A DNA stretch of 64,000 nt from Pandoraea pneumonica. Its GTDB lineage: Bacteria; Pseudomonadota; Gammaproteobacteria; Burkholderiales; Burkholderiaceae. The notes beneath the pieces were generated by a model. The model worked only from the letters and a program-made list of their open reading frames with translations. It did not search any database and was not told the DNA's origin. A program made the translations under genes and the position numbers. Shown here one piece after another: positions 57,397 to 64,000 of the stretch (position 1 is its first letter; every line of letters begins with the position of its first letter). Location of the stretch: assembly GCF_902459645.1 (NCBI RefSeq), contig NZ_CABPSK010000002.1, positions 310,001 through 374,000 of the forward strand, given 5' to 3'.

Positions 57397-58392
57397 TTAC
57401 TTTGCCGCTGGCGGCGCGCTATCCGTGATCGTGTGCTCCGCGATGAAGCGTGAAACGGCGCTGACGACATTGGGCGCGAGCGGCAACGACGGATTGCCGT
57501 AGGTTGCGATGTTCGCCGCGCGGTTGTCGGTGGTCACGGTTTTCAGCACGTGATTTGTGTCGGGCAGTAGCGCGAGCGTCGCAGCAGGCTGGGCTTCCTT
57601 GAGGCGCTGCGCATCGACGACGCTCACTTGCAGGTCGCGCTCGCCTTGCACGATGAGCGTGGGGACTTGCACGTTGGCAATCAGTTTGGCCGGGTCTTGC
57701 GCGAAGAGGCTAATCAGGAATCCCTGCACGGCCGGTGCAAAGAGCGGCGCGAGCGGTGCGGGTAGCGCTTTGACGTCGACACGTTCACCCTTGGTGAGCG
57801 CACGGATTGCCTCATCACCGGCATCGGCGATCGGGCCGTTGGCGGGGTTGGCGTGCAACTGTTCGCTGATGACTTCGCCGAGCGGACGCCCGCCAGTGGA
57901 CACGAGGATTAGCCCACAAACACCCTCCGGACGCCGCGCTGCCGTTGCCAGCGCGATTAATCCGCCTTCGCTGTGACCGAGCAGCCAGACGCAGCGTGCG
58001 CTCGTTTGCTGGCGGATCGTGCCGATCCACGTCAGGGTGTCTTGCACATAGTCGTCGACGGTGACGGCGTTCGCGCTGGGAACGGCTTTCGCGCTACCGA
58101 ATAATCCGCGCTTGTCGATGCGCACACTGGCGATGCGATTTTCGGCCAGCGCATCGGCGAGCAGCTTATAGGGCTCGGCGCGGACACCCAGCGGATTATT
58201 GCCGTCGCGATCCGTCGGCCCGGAGCCGGGAATGATAAGCACCGTGGCGAGCGGTTGCGCAGGCGATTCAAGCGTCCCCGCGAGCGGCCCTTGCGGTCCC
58301 GGTGCTTGTATTTCAGTGCTGGCAGCGTGAGACATATTGGCGGCGACCGTAAGGGCAAGCGCTAACCCCAGTGACTGTGCGGACTTGAGCAT
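57397..58392 (-). CDS. Exported alpha/beta hydrolase
   Basis: A 331-residue protein with a signal peptide (MLKSAQSLGLALALTVAANM, cleavage after SHAA). The hydrolase motifs are VLIIPGSGPTDRDGNNPLGV, the nucleophile elbow WLLGHSEGGLIA (Ser near residue 142), Asp in VQGERDLQVSV and His in PDTNHVLKTV. The dienelactone/YqiA-like GPTDRDGNN segment marks the family of periplasmic hydrolases often annotated as serine aminopeptidase S33. Substrate unknown. It ends 22 bp from the convergent E1 gene, and no terminator is visible between them. Confidence 0.9.
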   Translation of the reverse strand: MLKSAQSLGLALALTVAANMSHAASTEIQAPGPQGPLAGTLESPAQPLATVLIIPGSGPTDRDGNNPLGVRAEPYKLLADALAENRIASVRIDKRGLFGSAKAVPSANAVTVDDYVQDTLTWIGTIRQQTSARCVWLLGHSEGGLIALATAARRPEGVCGLILVSTGGRPLGEVISEQLHANPANGPIADAGDEAIRALTKGERVDVKALPAPLAPLFAPAVQGFLISLFAQDPAKLIANVQVPTLIVQGERDLQVSVVDAQRLKEAQPAATLALLPDTNHVLKTVTTDNRAANIATYGNPSLPLAPNVVSAVSRFIAEHTITDSAPPAAK

Positions 58393-58505
58393 GACGAAAG
58401 CGGCAATGAGACGACGTGACGGAATGCCCCGGCCACGATCTCACCGGGTGCGCTGCCGCTATTCGTACCACAGCAATCTGACATCATGCGCAGCGCAATA
58501 ACGCA

Positions 58506-59708
58506 TCAACGCGCAGATCCGTCCAGCGTCGACAGAATCTGGTGCGCGGCGCGCACGCGCTCGGCAATCGGGAACGCCTTGTTGGCAAGCATCACGATGC
58601 CCATCTGCTTCGCGGGCACGAAGGCCACATAAGCACCGAAACCATTGGTCGAGCCGGTCTTGTTGACCCAGACAGCCTGCGTCGGCGCGATCGACGGCGA
58701 GAGCTCACGGGCCGACGTGGTCTCGTAAGCCATCTTGGGTCCGTTACCGGCGAGCAGCGAATCGAGCGTGACCGGGTACGGGTATTGCTCCCAGATCAAG
58801 TCCTGCGTCATCGGGCTGTCGAAGTAGTAACCGATACGTGTGTCGTGAATCGCTTGCTGCAACTTGGCGTCGCCGATCGGTTTGCCGAGTTGCACGCTCA
58901 CGAAGCGCAACAGGTCACCCGCCGTCGTCCTCACACCATAGGTTTTCGCTTCGAGAATGTCGGGATTCGCACGCACAGGCTTGTCGTTCTTCGCATAGCC
59001 CCACGCGTAGTTCGCCATCTGATCGGCAGGTACGCTCAAGTACGTATGCGACAGACCCAGCGGCGTGAACACGTGTTGGGTCATCAGCGCGTTGTAATCG
59101 CCGCCCATTGCGCGCGCCGTAATAAAACCGAGCGTGCCGATGCTCACGTTCGAGTACTTGCGCACGGTGCCCGGCGTGCCTTCCGGCTTCCACGACTTGA
59201 GATAACCGAGCAATTGATCGTCCGTGCGAATCTCATCCGGCACTTGCAGCGGCAGGCCGCCTGCCGTGTGGGTGCCGAGATTGAGCAGCGTGAGGTCGCC
59301 AAACGGTGTGCCTGCCAGCGACGGCAGGAAACGGCTCGTCTTGTCGGTGAGCGAGAGGGCGCCGGTGGCTTGCGCGTAAGCCGTGAGCGTCGCCGTGAAC
59401 GTTTTGGTCACTGAGCCGATCTCGAACAGCGTGTCGTCAGTCACGGGCTTGTTCGCGGCTTTGTCGGCGACGCCATAGGTGAAGACGTACGTCTTGCCGT
59501 CGACGATGACACCTACCGCCATACCCGGCACAGCGTTGTCTTTCATGACCGGCGCGATGGTTTTATCGACGAGAGACTTGATCGCAGCACGCTGCGGATC
59601 GGTGCCGGGCTGTGCCGCATAACTGCGTGCGCTGACGGCCATCCAGCCGATAGCGGCGACGGTGGCAATAGCGGCGAAGGCGGTGGTTGTGAAGTTGCGC
59701 GATGTCAT
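58506..59708 (-). CDS. ampC: Class C beta-lactamase (AmpC-like)
   Basis: A 400-residue serine beta-lactamase. The signal peptide (MTSRNFTTTAFAAIATVAAI) is cleaved near SYAAQ. All class C catalytic motifs are visible: SVTK (FEIGSVTKTFTA), YSN (RKYSNVSIGTLG) and KTG (WVNKTGSTNGFGAYVAFVP), plus the LLNLGTHTAGGLPLQVPDEI region. It would hydrolyse cephalosporins in the periplasm. No divergent ampR LysR gene lies next to it, so the usual induction circuit is missing or distant. A start at 59906 in frame adds a Pro/Arg-rich stretch and is rejected. Confidence 0.93.
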   Translation of the reverse strand: MTSRNFTTTAFAAIATVAAIGWMAVSARSYAAQPGTDPQRAAIKSLVDKTIAPVMKDNAVPGMAVGVIVDGKTYVFTYGVADKAANKPVTDDTLFEIGSVTKTFTATLTAYAQATGALSLTDKTSRFLPSLAGTPFGDLTLLNLGTHTAGGLPLQVPDEIRTDDQLLGYLKSWKPEGTPGTVRKYSNVSIGTLGFITARAMGGDYNALMTQHVFTPLGLSHTYLSVPADQMANYAWGYAKNDKPVRANPDILEAKTYGVRTTAGDLLRFVSVQLGKPIGDAKLQQAIHDTRIGYYFDSPMTQDLIWEQYPYPVTLDSLLAGNGPKMAYETTSARELSPSIAPTQAVWVNKTGSTNGFGAYVAFVPAKQMGIVMLANKAFPIAERVRAAHQILSTLDGSAR

Positions 59709-59876
59709 CGGATGCGGTCTCCCGGAAGGCTGATGCGGCGGGGCGTCGTGGGAACGACGACGCTCGTCCGCTCGTTTGGACTGCGCTAAGCCTAATCCGA
59801 AAGTTGTCGCCGGTCGTTCCCTATGCTGGTAACGGATGTAACCGATGCAACCTTCGATTGACGACAACTCGGGACG

Positions 59877-59901
59877 AAAAAAACCGCCCTCTGGGGGCGG
59901 T
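59877..59901 (-). terminator. Intrinsic terminator after the DUF3331 gene
   Basis: ACCGCCC (59883-59889) and GGGCGGT (59895-59901) form a 7-bp stem with a 5-nt loop. On the minus strand seven T residues follow. It lies 95 nt past the DUF3331 stop and about 170 nt before the ampC start, so ampC needs its own promoter. Confidence 0.85.
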
Positions 59902-59995
59902 AACACGCTGAACCGATTCCGGGGGGAGGGGGGACTAGCGTCCAGCGCGGGGGTCTTGTTCGACGCTGCTGCGTGGTGCAGCGGCGTTGGGACGA

Positions 59996-60445
59996 TCAGC
60001 CGTCCTGAAGCGCGGGCTCTTCACGCACTTCACGACGAATCGCTGCGGCGGAAATCATGGCATCCGCGTTGAGCGGCGGCACGTCGCCGAAGAGCGGACG
60101 GTAGACGAAATCGCCCACGTCGATCGGCTCGCCGGTGAGCGCGCACACGCCGGGGTGATGGGCCTTGCGCACGCGCCAGATCTGCGCGCCGTAGTTGCCG
60201 CCCATGGCGTCGTTCCACGACACGGTGATGGTCAGTTCGCTCGCGATTTCGAGCACGCGGACGATAGGCGCGCGCCGGGTGTACGGAATCACCGGGCGAC
60301 ACTCGACAGGTTCCGCATCGAGCATGGCCACCGTGTGCTGCCATACGCCTTTGTTGCGCACGGCGGCGCCCGAGGCGTTGGATATCCCGGACACACGGCC
60401 ACGGCCGCTCCGGTTGCTGCAATTGGTTCTGTTTTCGCTTCGCAT
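59996..60445 (-). CDS. DUF3331 family protein
   Basis: A 149-residue protein starting MRSENRTNCSNRSGRGRVSG. The region APIVRVLEIASELTITVSWN, then HHPGVCALTGEPIDVGDFVY, is the DUF3331 pattern found mainly in Burkholderia relatives. Two Cys/His-containing turns (CALTGEP) suggest a small metal-stabilised fold. No function is known. The start lies 2 nt after the stop of the NADH dehydrogenase-like gene, so it is translated from the same message. Confidence 0.8.
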   Translation of the reverse strand: MRSENRTNCSNRSGRGRVSGISNASGAAVRNKGVWQHTVAMLDAEPVECRPVIPYTRRAPIVRVLEIASELTITVSWNDAMGGNYGAQIWRVRKAHHPGVCALTGEPIDVGDFVYRPLFGDVPPLNADAMISAAAIRREVREEPALQDG

Positions 60446-60447
60446 AG

Positions 60448-61740
60448 TTAAGCCAGCCGGATGCGCGGCCCGAGCAGGCCGCCGAGTTTTTCGGCACCCA
60501 ACAGCGCCGTCGCGCGGGCAACCCCGTGCAGCGCATGTTGATGACGCCGGTACAACATCGCGTGGCTCCACTGCGCAAAGCGTCCGCGCACGATGCCACC
60601 TTTGAAAAATCCAAATCGCCCGAGGGCTCCGAACGCGTTGTAGTCCGAGAGCGATACGAGCGCACCATGGTCGCGATAGCTGAACGCCGGAATCGCGCGA
60701 CCTTCGAACCACGCCCCCAGATGACGGCCTAAATGGGCTGCCTGCTGGGTGGCGACCTGCGCCGTCGGCGGCAAAGCACGTTCGCCGCTAGTCGGCACGA
60801 GCGACGCACAATCGCCGATGGCGAAGATGCGCTCGTCCTGCGCCGTTTGCATCGTGGCGCGCACCACGATTTGATTCGCATCGTTGGTCGCCAGACCGCC
60901 GATGCCCTGCAAAAAGTCCGGTGCTTTGACGCCGGCGGCCCACACGAGCAGATCGCCCGGAATCAACTGTCCGTCGTCGCGATAAAAGCCGTCGCGGTCC
61001 GCGCACACAATGCGCGTATCGGTCAGCACGCGAAATCCGATGTGCTCCAGTTGCGCTTGGGTCGCAGAGGAAACTTCCGACGGAAAGGCCCCCAGCAAAC
61101 GCGGGCCGCTTTCGACGAGGGTGAGCTTCAGGCGTTCGCGAATTTGCGGGTCGCCGTAGGCCGTTGCCATTTCGAACATCCGGCTCAATTCGGCCGCCAG
61201 TTCGACGCCGGTGGCGCCACCGCCCGCGATCACCACACGTAAGGCGTCGTCGTTCACGGTGCTGCGTACGGCTTCGCAACGCAAAGCGGCGTTGAAGGCT
61301 TCCGCCTGTGGCTGACTGTCGATGAAATGACACGCGTCGCGTACGCCGGGGAGGCCGCAATCGTTGGCCTGCGAGCCTAGCGAGAGCACCAGCGCGTCGT
61401 ACGGCACCCGGCGCTCGCCTAGCAGGCGCGAGCCGTCCGGTGCGTCCATTTCTCCCAAAACGATCTCGCGGCTGCCGCGATCGAGTCCGCACATGTGCCC
61501 GACTTGATACGTGAAGCCGTTGCAACTCGCATGCGCCAGGTAGGCCACCTGCGCCCGCGCCACATCACGCGTGCCGGCCGCAATGGTGTGCAGCATCGGC
61601 TTCCAGAGATGGGTAGGGTGGCGGTCGACGAGCGTCACGCGCGCAACGCCGGTACGACCCAGCGTTCGGCCAAGGCGGGTAGCCAGCATGAGACCGGCAA
61701 CACCGCCACCGACGATCACAATTCGGTTTGCGCGGGACAT
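60448..61740 (-). CDS. Type II NADH dehydrogenase-like FAD protein
   Basis: A 430-residue pyridine nucleotide-disulfide oxidoreductase starting MSRANRIVIVGGGVAGLMLA. It has the FAD-binding GGGVAGL near the start, the second dinucleotide motif VVIAGGGATGVELAAELSRM, the LVWAAGVKAPDFLQGIGGLA stretch and FAIGDCASL for FAD. The C-terminal QWSHAMLYRRHQHALHG helix resembles the membrane anchor of NDH-2 enzymes. It should pass electrons from NADH to quinone without pumping protons. A start at 61803 is possible but lacks homology. It is divergent from a TetR regulator with 156 bp between. Confidence 0.9.
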   Translation of the reverse strand: MSRANRIVIVGGGVAGLMLATRLGRTLGRTGVARVTLVDRHPTHLWKPMLHTIAAGTRDVARAQVAYLAHASCNGFTYQVGHMCGLDRGSREIVLGEMDAPDGSRLLGERRVPYDALVLSLGSQANDCGLPGVRDACHFIDSQPQAEAFNAALRCEAVRSTVNDDALRVVIAGGGATGVELAAELSRMFEMATAYGDPQIRERLKLTLVESGPRLLGAFPSEVSSATQAQLEHIGFRVLTDTRIVCADRDGFYRDDGQLIPGDLLVWAAGVKAPDFLQGIGGLATNDANQIVVRATMQTAQDERIFAIGDCASLVPTSGERALPPTAQVATQQAAHLGRHLGAWFEGRAIPAFSYRDHGALVSLSDYNAFGALGRFGFFKGGIVRGRFAQWSHAMLYRRHQHALHGVARATALLGAEKLGGLLGPRIRLA

Positions 61741-61896
61741 TTGGGGGGAAATGTCAAATTCAACAAGTGATGAATAAGCGCATAATAGCGACCGTGCCCC
61801 CATCGTGTCAAATGGGGTGTGTCTGGGCAGGCAGGTTCGCGCGGGTCGGTTAGACTTGGCGCATTGCTGTCGCGAATTCGATTACCCCATCGCTCA

Positions 61897-62553
61897 ATGA
61901 CTCCGAATAAAGCTGTCTCGCAAGCCGACTTGCCGCGCAAACGTACGCGCGGCCGTCCCACCGATAACTGTCACGGTGCCGATGCGTTGCTCCACAACGC
62001 GCGGCGCATTTTTGCGCAGCGGGGGTTCTATGCGAGTAGCGTGCGTCAGATAGCGGAGGCATCGGGCGTCGATGCGGCACTGATTGCGCATCATTTCGGC
62101 TCGAAGGAAGCGTTGTGGGTGGCGGTGGTCGATCAAATCGCGACGCTCACGCGCTCGCTCATCGACGACACGCTCGCGCTGCGGCGTGCACCGATCGAGC
62201 CCGCCGAGCGCATCGAACAAGCGGTTCAGTTGTTCGTGGAGGCCGTGTTCGATAACCCCGACATCGGCATGTTCTTCTCGACTGCTGCGACCGAAGAGGG
62301 CGAGCGGCTCGATATCCTCACGCAGCGCCTCGTGCGCCCCTATCGCGACGCGATGGTGCCGCTGGTCGCCGACTGGCTCGTCGCGCAAGACCGCCGTGTC
62401 GAAGACGCCGACGTGATGTTCTTCATGCTGACTTCCGCGATCAGCAAAACGGTGTCGTATCGCCACATGATGGGCCCGTTCCTGCCGCCCGAAGGCATGG
62501 CGGATCTCAAGCGTACCGTGCTGGACTGTGCGATGGCGTTGATTCGACAGTGA
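61897..62553 (+). CDS. TetR-family transcriptional regulator
   Basis: A 218-residue repressor starting MTPNKAVSQADLPRKRTRGR. The N-terminal helix-turn-helix reads ALLHNARRIFAQRGFYASSV and RQIAEASGVDAALIAHHFGS. The C-terminal ligand and dimer domain (residues 90-218) is of the CerR/TetR_D-like group, with VEAVFDNPDIGMFFSTAATE. It is divergent from the NADH dehydrogenase-like gene and is probably its regulator. An in-frame start at 61819 would extend into the divergent promoter. Confidence 0.92.
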   Translation: MTPNKAVSQADLPRKRTRGRPTDNCHGADALLHNARRIFAQRGFYASSVRQIAEASGVDAALIAHHFGSKEALWVAVVDQIATLTRSLIDDTLALRRAPIEPAERIEQAVQLFVEAVFDNPDIGMFFSTAATEEGERLDILTQRLVRPYRDAMVPLVADWLVAQDRRVEDADVMFFMLTSAISKTVSYRHMMGPFLPPEGMADLKRTVLDCAMALIRQ

Positions 62554-62653
62554 GCGCGTAGCCATCGCGTTCTATGCACGTCGTAAGCATTCGCTAATGA
62601 TGTGCAATTCGGAGCGGGGCGGTGCGCGTCAGTCGTATAAGATATCGGGGCCT

Positions 62654-62680
62654 GGGCCGACGTCCGGCCCTTTTTCTTTT
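62654..62680 (+). terminator. Terminator-like hairpin in the ridA leader
   Basis: GGGCCG (62654-62659) pairs with CGGCCC (62665-62670) around a 5-nt loop, then TTTTTCTTTT. It is 100 nt after the tetR stop and ends only 11 nt before the ridA ATG. It could end tetR transcription or act as an attenuator for ridA. Confidence 0.7.
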
Positions 62681-62691
62681 ACGGTGCCCCC

Positions 62692-63045
62692 ATGTCGAAC
62701 GAAATCAAGCGTCTGAAAACCAATGCCCGCATGAGCCAGGTGGTGATCGCCAATAACGTGGTGTATCTGGCGGGTCAGGTGCCGGACACCCCGAACATCT
62801 CGGTCACGCAGCAAACGACGGAAATCCTCACGCGCATCGACGAATTGCTGGCGCTGGCCGGTGTCGACAAGACCCGTCTGCTGACCGCCAACATCTGGCT
62901 GTCGGACGCCAAGCACTTTGCTGAATTCAACGCCGTTTGGGACGCCTGGGTGCCCGAAGGCCACGCCCCGACGCGTGCCTGCGTGCAGTCGCCGCTCATG
63001 CGTGCCGGTCTCGAAGTGGAAATCGCCGTCACCGCACTGGCGTAA
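62692..63045 (+). CDS. RidA/YjgF-family enamine/imine deaminase-like protein
   Basis: A 117-residue protein starting MSNEIKRLKTNARMSQVVIA. The RidA fold markers are NNVVYLAGQVPDTPNISVTQ, ILTRIDELLALAGVDKTRLL and the C-terminal APTRACVQSPLMRAGLEVEI, with the Arg that binds the carboxylate of the imine substrate. It would hydrolyse reactive 2-aminoacrylate-type intermediates, which PLP enzymes such as cystathionine lyase release. No RBS is visible before the ATG because a terminator-like hairpin sits right upstream. It converges on the SH3/NlpC gene. Confidence 0.92.
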   Translation: MSNEIKRLKTNARMSQVVIANNVVYLAGQVPDTPNISVTQQTTEILTRIDELLALAGVDKTRLLTANIWLSDAKHFAEFNAVWDAWVPEGHAPTRACVQSPLMRAGLEVEIAVTALA

Positions 63046-63054
63046 GTCTCAAGC

Positions 63055-63080
63055 GCGTGGCTCACTGCGGTGAGCCACGC
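63055..63080. repeat. Hairpin between convergent ridA and NlpC/P60 genes
   Basis: An exact 11-bp inverted repeat, GCGTGGCTCAC (63055-63065) and GTGAGCCACGC (63070-63080), with loop TGCG. It starts 9 nt after the ridA stop and 10 nt before the stop of the opposite gene, but has no T-tract. It may serve as a shared RNA 3' end. Confidence 0.6.
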
Positions 63081-63090
63081 AGCCGCTGTG

Positions 63091-64000
63091 TCACTGCGGC
63101 ATTTCCTCTGGCGTGTCCACGCTTTTCGCGCGAGCGGCATCGCCGTTAGCATCCGCGCTCCCATCGCCGATCACACTGAGCTCGAACAGCCGCTTGCCCG
63201 CCAGCGAACGAGCGTCCGGGTCTTCCGGATAAGTCTTGAGCAACGGCAGAATCACCGAGCCGCCGATCACATTGCGACGGCTGTTATCCGCCGGCGATAG
63301 TCCCCACACGTTCTGATACGTCATCGGCACGGTTTGTCCGTCGATCTGCGTGTTGCCCAGATACAGCATGATGTGCCCGTCGATGTGGATCAGCGTCATC
63401 AATGGCTTTCCATGCTCGGCAAGCGTGCGCAAGCGCGTATCGATATCGGCGTTGCGAAGGTCTGTACGACGGCCCGCACGCAACTGATCCGAGGAATGCC
63501 GCGGCAACCAGATACCGAAAGGCGCGAAGAGACTGCGTGTCTCCGCCGAACAATCGTTGTAGAACAGCGTGTTTCCCCAGCCATACGGACGTCCGATCAT
63601 CTGCTTCATGACTTGCGCCATGTGGCGGGGCGTCAGCGTCCACGGCATCGGCACGATGGTGCTGTCGTCGAGCACGATCGTGCGCACGACCGCCGCGCGT
63701 TGCGTGTCGGCAATCGGGAACGTCACGGCCTGACGGCCATCGCGAAGCCGTGACATCGGCAGCACCGTCCCGATGGGGGCTGTGGTGCGATAGACCTGCC
63801 GCTGCGTGCCCGGCACGGTGTCGGCGAGTGGGGTGTCTGCCTGCACGATAGCGCCGAGTCCGCGCTGTGCCGCCGCCCGCCAGGTGGCCACGAAGTGCTC
63901 GTCGGCCGACGCCACGGCGCGCGCATCGACCCATCCGATCAAATCCGGCGAATAGACGAGCAGCCACGCGCCGTCGATACTGCGTGCGAGCGTGTACACG
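63091..64000 (-). CDS. SH3-domain NlpC/P60 family cell-wall hydrolase (5' part cut by window edge)
   Basis: The last 303 codons of a gene whose start is beyond the window. A bacterial SH3 region (WLLVYSPDLIGWVDARAVAS) comes first, then an NlpC/P60 peptidase domain with the catalytic Cys in PYGWGNTLFYNDCSAETRSL and His in LIHIDGHIMLYLGN. Such proteins cleave peptidoglycan stem peptides in the periplasm. The GTG at 63999 is unlikely to be the true start because the SH3 domain is already under way. The C-terminal tail is Asp/Ala-rich. Convergent with ridA. Confidence 0.85.
   Translation of the reverse strand, partial: VYTLARSIDGAWLLVYSPDLIGWVDARAVASADEHFVATWRAAAQRGLGAIVQADTPLADTVPGTQRQVYRTTAPIGTVLPMSRLRDGRQAVTFPIADTQRAAVVRTIVLDDSTIVPMPWTLTPRHMAQVMKQMIGRPYGWGNTLFYNDCSAETRSLFAPFGIWLPRHSSDQLRAGRRTDLRNADIDTRLRTLAEHGKPLMTLIHIDGHIMLYLGNTQIDGQTVPMTYQNVWGLSPADNSRRNVIGGSVILPLLKTYPEDPDARSLAGKRLFELSVIGDGSADANGDAARAKSVDTPEEMPQ

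Overview
The window is a high-GC chromosomal segment carrying the replication-origin neighbourhood of a betaproteobacterium. The order mnmE-yidC-yidD-rnpA-rpmH / dnaA-dnaN-gyrB, the GC-rich codon use, and the many LysR regulators and ABC/MFS transporters fit Burkholderiaceae. Pandoraea is my best guess at genus, but that is a weak inference because no rRNA or marker comparison was possible.

Layout. Positions 1-9805 hold the origin core: mnmE (cut by the window edge), yidC, yidD, rnpA and rpmH on the minus strand, then an 811-bp gene-free region with DnaA boxes, then dnaA, dnaN and gyrB on the plus strand, closed by an intrinsic terminator. Positions 9916-13874 hold a LysP-type amino-acid permease, a metallo-beta-lactamase-fold hydrolase, an unknown alpha/beta-barrel protein and a LysR regulator. 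Positions 13946-19894 are a tightly coupled six-gene lipid-modification operon: DUF1295, CFA-family methyltransferase, flavin amine oxidase, DUF1365, a second CFA-family methyltransferase and DUF2878. It resembles clusters linked to cyclopropane and furan fatty acid formation. Positions 19928-26092 hold an AraC/GyrI regulator, a thioesterase, and a sigma-54 module: a PrpR-type activator, an upstream activating palindrome, a near-perfect -24/-12 promoter, a PrpB-type lyase and an MHS-family transporter. A tRNA-Leu(GAG) gene lies at 27013-27097.

Positions 27312-34716 are the most unusual part. A complete type I secretion system (TolC-like outer-membrane protein, HlyB-like ABC exporter with a dead C39 domain, HlyD adaptor) is bracketed by two unrecognised proteins. 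By eye these two are paralogues of each other, sharing an N-terminal block, a QH...FDP(N/D)RG core with identical spacing and a conserved C-terminal tail. They lack RTX repeats and are good candidates for cargo of the exporter.

Positions 34727-45483 carry a chemoreceptor, a DHA2-type MFS pump, a low-affinity iron permease family protein, an ABC ATPase/permease pair, the divergent rcnR/rcnA nickel-cobalt efflux pair with a recognisable RcnR operator, an isochorismatase-like hydrolase, a LysR regulator, a methyltransferase and a DUF1993 protein. Positions 45527-53331 appear to form a sulfur-amino-acid operon: a divergent LysR regulator, a complete polar amino-acid ABC importer, a cysteine-dioxygenase-like cupin, a four-domain rhodanese and a cystathionine beta-lyase-like enzyme. 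Positions 53334-57374 hold a GST, a MarR regulator and a stand-alone E1 2-oxoacid dehydrogenase whose promoters share TTGCAATTGCAA palindromes. The remainder carries an alpha/beta hydrolase, an AmpC-like beta-lactamase, an NDH-2-like dehydrogenase with a DUF3331 protein, a TetR regulator, RidA and a truncated SH3/NlpC-P60 hydrolase. No insertion sequences, integrases or CRISPR arrays were seen.
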